Assembly (NCBI GenBank): GCA_963693085.1
Contig: OY856409.1
Coordinates: 1,167,852,749 to 1,167,916,748 of the forward strand
From: Alisma plantago-aquatica
Taxonomy: Eukaryota > Streptophyta > Magnoliopsida > Alismatales > Alismataceae
Length of the DNA stretch: 64,000 nucleotides
Reading direction: 5' to 3'
Position numbers and translations under genes: made by a program. Shown piece by piece: positions 46,741 to 58,011 of the stretch; the first letter of the stretch is position 1, and every line of letters begins with the position of its first letter. The notes under the pieces were generated by a model. It did not search any database, was not told the DNA's origin, and saw only the letters and a program-made list of their open reading frames with translations.

Positions 46741-48458
46741 TACTTTCACTCGTGCTCTTAAAGTTCCTCTCCCGGAGGATTTATATTCTTTTCATTGATA
46801 AGAGCTTCATTAGAACTCGAAAAGTCTTTACAAAAGTCTATAACCTCCCTAGCTACATAAGCTTTAATAATACTTCCTTTAGTCTGATAACGGTTTTGAA
46901 CATCACCTTCAAAAACACTCGTGTATTGTCCAAAAGGATACATCCACATTTTCACTTCCCTAGTCAAATGGACAACGAGATGTACCATGATATCAAATAA
47001 TGTAAGGAGGAAAATACATCTAAAGTTGGCACAGGGTAACAACCACTTCTCTTTACAACTTATCAATATTCTCTCGATCAATAACTTTTCTACATAGTGT
47101 TAAAGAAGAAACAAAGCCTCATGATTGTAAATCTTACATGCTCTGGTAGTTTAGACCGAATAGCCACTGAAAATATTGGATGTATTAGCATGTGACGATC
47201 ATGAGATTTAAGACATATCAGCTTCAAATCCTTCATTGATACCAATCTACATATATTTATAGTATTCCTATGGTACCTTAACACTAAGCAAGCACTCACA
47301 AAAAGTTCTCTTCTCCTATCTAGACAACATATAATAAGAAGGAGGTAAATATAATTTTTGGTCATGCTAACTTCTGTTGTTAATTATTTCCTTATTCCCA
47401 TTTCATGTTGGTCCATTTTGGATTTGATGCCATATTTAGTCTTACCTGGTATATTCAACAAAGTACCGATGATGCTTTTGACAACATTTTCTCAACATTC
47501 ATGAGATCGATAGAATGCCTAACTGCTAAAGAACTCCAATAAGGAAGATCCCAAAATATTGACCCCTTATTGAATAAAGAATTTTCACTCCATGTGGGAA
47601 TAGTACATTGTGATCTCTTACCAAATGCATTAAAAAAGTCTTTTACTCTTTCATAAACAACCTCCCCTGGTATAGGTTTAGAGGCACTTCGTTCCTCATT
47701 TGATCAATTGAATGCTTTGCACAACCTTCGATAAGGATGCACTTCTGGGATAGACTTTCGATGACCAAGATATATAGTCTTGTCATCATGTTTTAATCTC
47801 ATTGAATAAGTGTTATCCTCACATATAGGACATGCTTTGGGTCCTTTTACGTTGTATATAAACAAATTCCCATATGCTGGAAACCCATTAATTGTGCAAA
47901 ACAACATAGCATGCAAACGAAATGTCTCTCCGCATGAAGCATAATAGGTCATCACACCTTCTCCCCATAGTTTCTTTAAGTCATCAACTAGAGGTTAAAT
48001 AAAAACATCAATATCATTGCCAAGTTGTTTGGGGCCCGATGTCAACAAGGATAATTTGAGATACTTATTTTTCATACACAACCAGGGAGGAAGATTGTAT
48101 ATAACAATCATAACAGGCGAAGTGCTATGTTGGCTCCTTAATGTGCCTTATGGATTCATCCCACTAGTACAAATCCCAAATCTTAGATTCCTAATTTCTT
48201 CACCAAATTTAGGATACAATAAATCAATTTTCATCCATAGTGGGGACTCAAACGTATGCCATAGGATCCCATCATTATTTTTCTTTCCCTCTGCATGAAA
48301 AGATACATTTTGCACATCCTTAGTATTCACAAACAAGAGTTAAACTATGGTATAATAGGTAGAAACCACATCACCTTGGCAGGAGAGTCAATTTTGGGCT
48401 TACCTGAAGTCGTCATTTTGTACCTTGATGCCCCACATTTTGAACAATCTTTTAAATT
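46741..48458 (-). pseudogene. CACTA tnp2 transposase, Transposase_21 and DUF4218 segment
   Basis: From 48458 down: a CSKCGASRYKMT-like zinc motif (one frame), SPAKVMWFLPIIP, SFHAEGKKNNDGILWHTFES (48336-48148), FRLHAMLFCTINGFPAYGNL with KACPICEDNTYSMRL (47955-47704), and FDIMVHLVVHLTREVKMWMY, the DUF4218 signature (47081-46758). Stops and frameshifts separate the pieces. The chromovirus interrupts the same protein at 48459. Confidence 0.82.
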
Positions 48459-51400
48459 TGTAACATCCCTGACCTGGGTTATAAGCTAACCCTAGGTGTT
48501 TTGCCTAAATATGTAATTAAATCCTTGTGGTTAACTTTGGGCATGTAATTAAGTTTCTCAGAAACATATGTTTCCGTTTTTCTCCTTTTTATATAAAGTT
48601 GTAGCATTGTTTTGTAATACAGGGACCTATGTGCAAATTACCCAGTTAGAAGGATTAACTTGCAAATTGCACATGTTAAGATGATTCTCTGATGTTGAGA
48701 CATCATGAGAATGGTTATGTTGAAGTTAGAGGGATTTCCCAAGCTTGGGCACCAAGGTGCAGCTGTGGAAGCAATCCCGGTGCTTAAAACCCTAATTTGG
48801 GGTAAAATGCAATTTACCCAAATTAAGGGATGCAACTTGTAAAATATATCATCTAATGTATCTATTAGGACTCTTGTCATCATTTAGAGAAGAAATGATG
48901 AAGAGGTCACCTCAATTGAATAATCAAGTTATGAATTACACCTTTGTGATTGAATAATCAGGGTGTATGTGCAATAGCCCTTTTATGGGTATGTTTAAGT
49001 AATAAGTTGATCTTCTTTGCTCTCATTTCTTGACCTTAAGAGGAAGTTGTCCTTAAAAGAAAGAAGAGAGGATGAGCTATGAAGGGTGGAGGGACTTAGT
49101 TGAAATTATGGAGAATTTATGAACTTATAATTAGAACCCCACCCCAAGTATATATACACTCCACCTCTCTAAGAAAGGGAACTTTCCCTTCGTTTCCTTA
49201 CTGTTCTATTCACCCAAAAACGACCAAGGACTGCCTTGGAGCTAAGGAGGATGACCAAGGGTGCAAGGTAGGTTTGGATTCCTCTTCTTGCCTAAATTCA
49301 TGGTTAAAACTCGAATTCAAGGTCAATTTCATGGCTAGCTCTCATGGCTCTATCTTTCTAGCCATCTTTTCTTGACTTTCCCTGGAGGTTTTCACCTTGG
49401 CCAACCTGTGAGAGCTCAAGGACGCCATTAAATCTTGGAGCTCGAAAGCTTGGAGCTCAAGAAGCAAGCTTTAGGCGGGTTTTATAACTCTAAACCCATG
49501 CTTTGTTATATACATCTTGATTATGCATGTAGATGATAGTTTTTCTTCTTCCCTACTTTCCTTTGCTATTTTGCAAGCAAATCCGTGGGAAATCCTTGCT
49601 GTTCTTGAGCTAGGAGATGAAGACGTTAATTCCAAGAAAAATCCACCGCTTTTCACTTTATTAAACGGTCTCCCCAACTTGCTCTCTCGGTCTCAAGACC
49701 GTGAGGTGAGCAAACGGTCTCAAGACCGAGAGAGGGCAAACGGTCTTCAAGACCGTATAGCAGCGTTGACCGAGCGTGGACCGTATATGAAACCTGTATA
49801 TAATTATGTAGAATAATCACCCTAAAAAATTGAGAGGTTAACTCCAAAGGAATCGGGAGATATGGCCTTTTTAATCAACAACTTTAATTGAATTTATTCC
49901 TGATTTTCAAACGGTCTGAAATAGCCTTTTTGGGAAAATGGTCTCAAGACCGTGTAAGGTCGTTGATCAGGCATTGACCGTATGAGATTACTGTTCAAAA
50001 TAATGTTAATTAACAACGCACCAAAGTTGATGGACTAATTCCAAACGAGATAAGAGTTGAAGGGTGATTACTAGGGCAAACCCTAATTGAAATCAGTACT
50101 GAAATGACAATAAAATAATGAGTGTTTTTGGGTTGATTGACCTAAACGGTCTCAAGACCGTTTGGGGATCAACCAAACGGTCTCAAGACCGTGTGGGCAA
50201 TCACCCAAGACCGTATGGAGGTATGAGGTCAAGAATAGTTGACCAATTGAAGGTACAATTATACCAAATTACATTGCAATTAAATATTGATATAATAATC
50301 AATTCAATGGATCCAACCTTGAAGAATTTTCACTAGAATCCAAAAGTTGGATGGGCAAACGGTCTCAAGACCGTTTGGAACTCATCCAAACGGTCTCAAG
50401 ACCGTGTGGTGACAACCCAAGACCGTTTGGAGGTATAGGGTTAAGGTAATTTGATCAATTGAGTGACCAATTGGTTAAACATAACCCTAATTGACTTAAT
50501 CCATAAGTGGTTACCATGGCTTTGACCTTTTGGGGGCTTCAACATTGATAAACATAATCAATTGAAAAGCTTGAACCTTGTTGAAGGACCAAACGGTTGA
50601 GACCATGTGAGCCTCACGGTCTCAAGACTGTTTGAGGGCTCACGGTCTCAAGACCGTTTGAGACCTCACAGTCTCAATACCATGAGAGGCCTCATGGTCT
50701 CAAGACCGTGAGAGGCCTCGCGGTCTCAAGGTCGAGAGACATCAAACGGTCTCAAGACCGAGAGACATCAAACGGTCTCAAACCATGTAAGGCCTCTCGG
50801 TCTTGAAGTCAACATGGTTAAACGGTCTACACCCCCTCTCGGTTTGGGCTCACGACCTTGAAGGTCACACGGTCTTGAAGTCAACCAAAGCAAACGGTCA
50901 ACCCATCCAAACGGTCTCAAACCGTTTGGATGTTGAAGTTTGAGATCGTTTAAGGTGTTCAAAGGTTGACTTCACTTAACCAATTGGAGATGTAAATGGT
51001 TCAAAGATGCTCTAACCTAAAACCCTAATGATAAACCTAGGACATTAAGGGATTAAGTGACTAATGATTTGAACCATGATGGTGATCAATGGGGTGAATT
51101 ACCAAAATACCCTTGAAGGGTCAATTGAGTAATACCTTGATCAAATCAAACCCTAATCACATGTTAGTGATGTTTTTGGCTATGTTAGCCCATGATGACT
51201 TATTTCAACTTGATCTAGAGTGATGTTATCACCATCTACTAGTATGAGGAGAGAGAAAGTACTTCTAGAGAGAGAAAGTACTTCTAAAGAGAGAAAGTAC
51301 CCTTTTTAGGTGGAAACTCAATTAAAGAACCTTCAATACACATGAATGTGCATAATTAGGGTATGAGCCACCTGTGTGAGATCATGGAAACCCTAATTAT

Positions 51401-53178
51401 GATGTATGATGAATCTTAAGCCAGTCTGAGAGCATCAATGATGATGTTCCACATACATGATGATGTTATGAGTTCAATTCACTTCAATGTGAATAGTAAA
51501 CCCTAATTCAAGGGTAATGGCATTCAATGTGATTAGTAAACCCTAATTCAAGGGTAATGACATGCTTTATGAGTATTAAACTCTAATTGATAAGAATCAG
51601 AGAACTTAGCTCTTATGATAAGAGTGAGAAGTATATTCCTTGTTTTAAATTACCTTTATCAGTTGAACTAACTATGCAGGTCCTGATATGAAGGTGATCA
51701 TATCCAGGTATGGATGATGATACTGTATTCATTAAAAGCATGTTAAAGGCTTTATGAATAAGTAAAATATCTTGATGCCTTGTCAGTGACATCCTATGAG
51801 TTAATGGGCTGTAAGAGCCATGAATACCACCAAGTCATGCTTCAGAGATGACTGGTGATGAGTATATGAGAAATGATGATTGATGTGAGTTAGACTTGTT
51901 ACATTTAGTATTCTCCTTTCATAGCTGTTATGCTATTGTTATTGTTTGAAGAACAATGTGTGATGATTAAATGAATACTAAATGTACCTAACTAATCAAG
52001 TATAATGTAGAGCCCTGATCATAGATCCATCATTGTCAGAGATCAAATGATGGTGAAACAGGATTTCCTAAGGGAGCTCCTGGAACACATACTATTGAGT
52101 ATGTGGGGTATATGGATGTGTAGAACCTTACATCCTAGTGTAGGTGATTGATGTAGATGTGTAATCCGTCAACCCTTCACTACTAAACCCTACCGTATCA
52201 GTGGAAGGTAAACATGAAACCTCCTGATGACGAAGAAAACATAGATATTCGTATCAGTGGAGATAAACATGAAAACTCCTGATGACAAAGAGAGTACAGA
52301 ACGCCACTGTAACTCTAAAATAGCGAAGGACCAGTTTACCCTGGTGAGCTATAATAAGTAGAGACACAAGATGTCCTACAAGTGATCCTCTTACTGACTG
52401 AGGAAGATGAAGGTCATGAGAATCCGGCTCTCTTAATGACCTATGTATGATACTGATGTGACTTCTCAGCGATCAGTTGGAGTATGAGTGGTATGCCTCA
52501 TCTCCACAGGGCATAATGTTGTTTGTAAAACATAATCAACCACGTAGTATACCTGATAGAGATAACTACGAGTTAGTTGATTGATGATACACTGTGATAG
52601 TGCTTATATTTCTTCATGTTTCATAAATGTTGAACTCTTGTTATATAGTTGCAACTGTTATTGAATACTTTGAAAGCTTTACTGCTTAAGATATTCTCTG
52701 ATGTTATAATAAAGCTTCTGGCGGAGAGTTATAACTCTCGCTGGGACAATTATGTAAAATTGTCTCACCCCGTAGACTTCAACTTTTTAGGTGGACGTCG
52801 TAGACGGAGGAACCGGTCTACAGGTGACCAATCTCAGCAGCAGCAGCAGCACCAGGAGCAGCAGTAATCTCAGGTGGAGATTTAGCCTGCCATGTAGTGT
52901 AGTTAGAGTCAGTCCTATGTGTCCTCTGTACTCTCAGGTCTTGGAGTCTTTTGTGTGAGTTCTTGAGATTTTGTATCTTGATGTATATAATTACTCAAGA
53001 AGTAATTATCATGAGATGTAAACAGTTTATCTCTTGTTATGAAAGAAGTTTTTATGGATTCAAGCTCTTGTCCCAAAAAGTTTTAATTTCCCGTGATTTT
53101 TGTCTTCCGCTGTTTATCGAATTGCTTCCGCTAAGTTTAAATCGGGATTATATCGCGGTTTGGAGATCAGAGCCCACA
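48459..53178 (+). repeat. 5' LTR of the chromovirus (4,720 bp)
   Basis: Starts TGTAACATCCCTGACCTGGG and ends GATCAGAGCCCACA. TATATATA at 49149-49156 is the likely promoter TATA. It contains the palindrome array (49686-50950), a GAGAGAGAAAGTACTTCTA triplet repeat at 51248-51302 and a short CAG run near 52836. Its open frames (for example 49100-49375, 49517-49816, 52649-52867) recur in the other LTR and match no protein, so I do not call them genes. Confidence 0.95.
49686..50950. repeat. Palindrome array in the 5' LTR
   Basis: About ten exact GGTCTCAAGACC cores plus at least six diverged ones. In the longest form, AAACGGTCTCAAGACCGTTT, nine-base arms surround a two-base centre. Copies are isolated or paired at 49686-50420 and clustered with 24-27 bp spacing at 50610-50790. 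Confidence 0.9.
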
Positions 53179-53183
53179 ATTAG

Positions 53184-53196
53184 TGGTATCAGAGAT
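53184..53196 (+). other. Primer binding site of the chromovirus (tRNA-Met type)
   Basis: TGGTATCAGAGAT starts five bases after the 5' LTR. Its first eleven bases match the plant initiator tRNA-Met site. Confidence 0.85.
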
Positions 53197-53309
53197 CTAG
53201 GTCAGTTGAGTCTACATAGGCATAGTACTTAGGATGTCGAGTCTATCTTTAGTACTCCTTCCTTATCTAATAGAATCTTCTGCTCCTCAGGAGAAGAAGA
53301 TACATACGA

Positions 53310-54530
53310 ATGGTTGAGCCACATGATGAGTACGTGGCGGAGAGTAGTGCTAGTGCACCTCGAGGTGGTGCAAGGGTTCCAGAAATAGAACAACCTGCAC
53401 CTGAGTCACCAAGAGAGCCACCCCAGTTTGACCCAGCCGACATGGGTAACCCAGCTGTACAGACGATGTTCAGGTAGTTTATGACTGCCATGACACACAT
53501 AACCGACAGGATGCCCATGCATGCACCTAGGGCACCTGTCCATCCTAAAGCACAAGGTATCAGTAAGACGTTCGAACGACTTCGTCGTGTCGGAGCTACC
53601 GAGTACTTCGGGACTGCCGACCCCGCCGATGCTGACCTTTGGTTGACAGAGTTGGAGAAGGCTTTCAGGATTCTTATCATCCTGGAAGCTGAGAAGGTTA
53701 GACATGCTGTCTATCTTCTCAAAGGTAGTGATGGTCACTGGTGGAACATGGAAGAGCAGAAGAGACCTGGAGTAGAGTTCTCATGGGAAGAGTTTCGTCG
53801 GGAATTTATCAATAGATATTTTCCAAAGACCTTCCTAGATGAGAAGATCTCTCAGTTTGAGAGACTAAGGCAGGGTATGATGAACATTAGCGAGTATGAA
53901 GCTAAGTTCATGGAGTTGCTGCGGTTCTGTCCGCACATGGCTGCCACAGAGGAGGAAAGAATCAGAAGATTTGAGAAGGGTTTGAATGTTGATATGTCAA
54001 CCCCCGTGTCTGCCTTAGAAAACCGAGAGAGATTCTCTACCTTCGTTGAGTCAGTCTGAAGGATAGAGAGATCTGTGGTTGAGAAGAGACAAACTCAGAA
54101 AAGATATCCACAGTTCCAGGGTTCTTCATCTAGGGATTCCAAGAAACCTAGATTCTCTGCACCTAACCTTCCACCACCCAGATCGAGTTTTCAAACTCAA
54201 TGGACACCGAGCAGAGGTAGAGGACGGAGTCAACCACTTCAAGGAACTCACAGTTCTGCATCAGTGTCAGTTACTGGACCACCCAGGCTACAACAACAGG
54301 AGAGGAGTTGCTACAACTGTGGTAAGGTGGGACACTTGATGAAGGATTGTCGTTCAAGGCCTGTCAGTGTGACACAGCCTCCGAGACAGAATCAACAAGG
54401 ATCTCAGAGTAGACAACATCAAGGAGCAGCTCGAGGACGTGGACAAGCGTCTCAAGCTGGATCATCAGCACCACCTCAACACCAGGCGACTGCGAGGTTA
54501 TATGCTATGAACCCACCTGAAGCGGTGGTC
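53310..54530 (+). pseudogene. Chromovirus gag (two nonsense codons)
   Basis: The frame opens at ATG 53310 (VEPHDEYVAESSAS) and is cut by TAG at 53475-53477 and TGA at 54057-54059, with no frameshift. The retrotransposon gag domain spans about 53630-54030 (DLWLTELEKAF, SWEEFRREFINRYFP, EYEAKFMELLRF). A CCHC knuckle, [14 protein letters not shown], lies near 54308-54350. The limit with protease is approximate. Confidence 0.88.
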
Positions 54531-56564
54531 AATCCACGGGTAGTGGCGGGTCAGATGAAACTTTTATATTCTGATATGTCTACATCATGTGCTGTATCTG
54601 TTCTGATTGACCCGAGTGCTACGTACTCTTTCATTGCTCGTAAAGTGATCCGTAACTACAATATGACTGTTAGTCATAGGGCAGATAGTTTGTTGTTGGA
54701 GACTCCGTTGAGTGGGTCTGCCATTTTGCAAGAGGTATGCTCTCCCTGCATCCTCTTCTTTTCTGAACATCGCATTCAAGTGGACCTTATACCACTTGAT
54801 ATGCGAGGATTTGATATAATCCTCGGGATGGATACCTTGGAAAGGTATAGAGTTGTCTTGGATTGTGAGTCCAAGTTGGCTGTCTTTGCTGATGAAAGCA
54901 ACACATGGATCTTTCAAGGTGAGAGAAAGATTCTGCCCACCTGCCTTGTGTCAGCTATGGTTGCTGATAAGTTGTTGAGGCAAGGATGTTATGCATTCTT
55001 AGCCCATGTGGTAGATGTTACCAAGGAAAGTTCCAATCCTGTGGAAGTTCCCATAGTCAGGGAATTCGAGGATGTGTTTCCTGAAGAACTTCTTGGCATA
55101 CCACCACCTCGGGAGATTGATTTTGAAATCAATTTGATCCCAGATACGAAACCCATAGCCCAGACTTCGTATAGGATGGCGCCTGCCGAGATGGCAGAAC
55201 TAAGGAAACAGCTCCAAGAGTTACTTGAGAAGGGTTTTATCCGACCGAGCACTTCACCTTGGGGTGCTCCGGTCTTGTTTGTTAAAAAGAAAGATGGGTC
55301 AATGCGGTTGTGCATCGACTACAGACAACTCAATAAAGTAACAATAAAGAATAAGTATCCTCTGCCGAGGATTGATGATCTCTTTGACCAGTTGCGTGGT
55401 GCAACCCTCTTTTCAAAGATAGACTTGAGATCTGGATATCATCAACTCCGTATTAAGGATAGTGACATATCCAAGTCTGCCTTTAGGACAAGGTATGGTC
55501 ACTATGAGTTCACGGTTATGTCGTTTGGACTAACCAATGCACCAGCTGCATTTATGGAACTCATGAACAGAGTTTTTCGACCTTTCCTTGATCAATGTGT
55601 TGTCATCTTTATAGATGACATTCTGATCTATAGTAAGGATGCTCAGCAGCATGAGCAACATCTTCGCCAAGCTTTGACCTTGCTAAGAGAACATAAGCTG
55701 TATGCTAAGTTTAGCAAGTGTGAGTTCTGGCTACCGGAGGTATCTTTTCTTGGACATGTGATATCTGCCTCGGGAATTTGTGTTGACCCTTCAAAGGTAG
55801 AATCTGTTCTACAATGGGAACAACCGAAGACACCGACGGAGATTCGAAGTTTCTTGGGGTTAGCTGGCTATTATCGAAGGTTCATTAAGAACTTTAGTTC
55901 TATAGCTTTACCTTTGACCAAGTTGACCCAGAAAGATGTTCCTTTTTCTTGGAGTGATAAGTGTCAACAGTCTTTCCAATTGTTGAAATAGAGGTTGACA
56001 AGTGCACCTGTTCTTGTGCTACCTGAACAAGGAAAAGGATATGTAGTCTTCTGTGATGCTTCCAAGAATGGACTTGGATGTGTGTTGATGCAGGATAAAC
56101 AAGTGATTTCTTTTGCTTCCCGACAGCTTAAGAAACACGAGGAGAATTATCCGACACATGATCTAGAGTTAGCTGCCGTGGTTCATGCCTTGAAGATCTG
56201 GAGACATTATCTCTACGGAGAGACATTCCAGATTTTCACAGACCACAAGAACCTTAAGTATATCTTCTCTCAGCATGAGCTTAACATGAGGCAACGTCGT
56301 TGGATGGAGTTAATCAAGGACTACGATTGTACAATTGATTACCATCCGGGCAAGGCCAATGTTGTTGCAGATGCCTTGAGTAGGAAATCAGCAACATCAA
56401 CCATGGATAGAGCACAACTAAACTCTTTAGTATGCTCTAAGATAGATATGCTTATCTCTTTAAGGCAAGACAATGTACAGTTGAAGGTGTCGTTGTTAGC
56501 CGGATTGTTGGCTGAGATGCATATTAAACCTACCCTAAGGGAGCAGATTAAGGAAGCACAGTAA
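54531..56564 (+). pseudogene. Chromovirus protease, reverse transcriptase and RNase H (two nonsense codons)
   Basis: The protease box near 54605 reads [11 protein letters not shown] where the family has D-[ST/P]-G-A, so the active-site Gly is Ser. RT spans about 55150-55700 with intact motifs ([42 protein letters not shown]). RNase H begins [15 protein letters not shown], with [17 protein letters not shown] and [14 protein letters not shown] at 55989-55991 lies between RT and RNase H, and TAA at 56562-56564 after RNase H. The frame is unbroken otherwise. Confidence 0.92.
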
Positions 56565-57962
56565 GGTGATGATGCAGTTCAGCAGATTAGATCTGAGTAT
56601 GGAAATGAGAAGAGAGATGGTTTCCATGACTCAGATGATCATGTAGCTTGTTATAATGGAAGGATGATAGTGCCGGATGTGTATAACTTGAGGAAGTTAG
56701 TCCTGGAAGAAGCTCATTCTTCCATGTATGCTATGCATCCAGGAAGCACCAAGATGTATCGGAATTTGAAAGATTTGTATTGGTGGCCTGGGATGAAGAA
56801 GGATGTTGCAGAGTTTGTTCTGAGGTGTCCTGTGTGTCAGCAAGTTAAAGCTGAACACCAGAAGCCTGCAGGGACAATGCAACCTTTACCCATACCACAG
56901 TGGAAGTGGGACCATGTGACCATGGACTTTGTTGTTGGCCTACCCAGGACAAGCAAAGGACATGAGTCCATTTGGGTAGTTGTTGATAGGTTGACTAAGA
57001 CAGCACATTTCTTACCTGTCAAAACAACCTATTCTGCTGAAAGGTTATCACAGTTGTATGTGCAAGAGATAGTGTGTTTGCACGGAGTTCCTGTCACTAT
57101 AGTTTCTGACAGAGGTCCCCAGTTTACCAGTCATTTTTGGGAACAATTGCACAGAGCCTTAGGCACCAAGCTAAGGTTTAGTACGGCCTTTCATCCGCAG
57201 ACTGATGGACAGTCGGAAAGGACCATACAGACCTTAGAAGACCTGTTGAGAGCATGTGCTCTCCAGTTTACCAGAAGTTGGGATCTACACCTAAGCTTGA
57301 TAGAGTTTGCCTATATCAATAGCTATCAGCATAGCATTGATATGGCACCTTATGAGGCCTTGTATGGTAGACGTTGTAGATCACCTTTGTGTTGGTTTGA
57401 GACTGGTGAACATCAGTTGTTAGGTCCTGATCTTGTGCAGCAGACTACAGAGAAGATTAAAGTAATACAACAACAGATTAAGACTGCACAGGATAGGCTG
57501 AAATCTTATGCTGACAAGCGTCGTAGACCCTTAGAGTTCCAGGTTGGAGACAGAGTGTATCTCAAGGTCTCGCCTTGGAAAGGGGTCCTTCGTTTTGGAA
57601 GGAAAGGGAAGTTAGCTCCTAGATTTATGGGACCTTATCCAATCATTGAACGAATTGGAAAGGTAGCATATAGACTAGAGCTGCCTCCAGAGTTACAGAG
57701 GTTACACCCTGTGTTTCACATTTCTATGCTGAAGAAATGTTACCCCGACACCGAGTCAGTTCTACAACCTATGGAGGTAGAATTGAATGATGATATATCC
57801 TATGAGGAGGGACCAGTGTCAATCCTTGATAACAGAATTAAAAAGTTAAAGAAGAAAGATATAAGTCTTGTGAAAGTCCTCTGGAACCACCGTGGTGTTG
57901 AAGAAGCCACTTGGGAACTAGAGGATGAGATGAGAAGGAAGTATCCTGCCCTTTTCTCTTAA
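56565..57962 (+). pseudogene. Chromovirus integrase with chromodomain-like tail
   Basis: In the same frame as gag. HHCC zinc motif (HPGSTKMYRNLKDLYWWPGM ... CPVCQQVK), catalytic triad in MDFVVGLPR, VSDRGPQFTSHFW and TDGQSERTIQTLEDLLRA, a GPY/F-type region (GPYPIIERIGKVAYRLELP) and a C-terminal chromodomain-like segment (LVKVLWNHRGVEEATWELED). The long open piece is 56664-57962 (432 codons). Its own motifs look intact, but it depends on reading past the upstream stops. Confidence 0.92.
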
Positions 57963-57995
57963 TACGTCTTATCGATTTCGGGGACGAAATCCTTG

Positions 57996-58009
57996 TAAGG
58001 GGTGGATAA
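57996..58009 (+). other. Polypurine tract of the chromovirus
   Basis: GTAAGGGGTGGATA lies just before the 3' LTR start at 58012, downstream of the pol stop and a GGGGACGAAAT word that is common at this place in plant chromoviruses. Confidence 0.75.
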
Positions 58010-58011
58010 TT

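Noticed and set aside
49100..49816. Open frames of 91 and 99 codons in the chromovirus LTR
   Set aside because: Short, without recognisable domains, and running through the palindrome array. They recur in the second LTR only because the LTRs are copies.
50600..50960. CRISPR-like array
   Set aside because: Repeats are 12-20 bp, spacing is mostly uneven, spacers are themselves partly repeated, and the array lies in both LTRs of a plant retrotransposon.
53184..53196. A tRNA gene
   Set aside because: Only the short primer-binding complement of tRNA-Met is present, with no cloverleaf.
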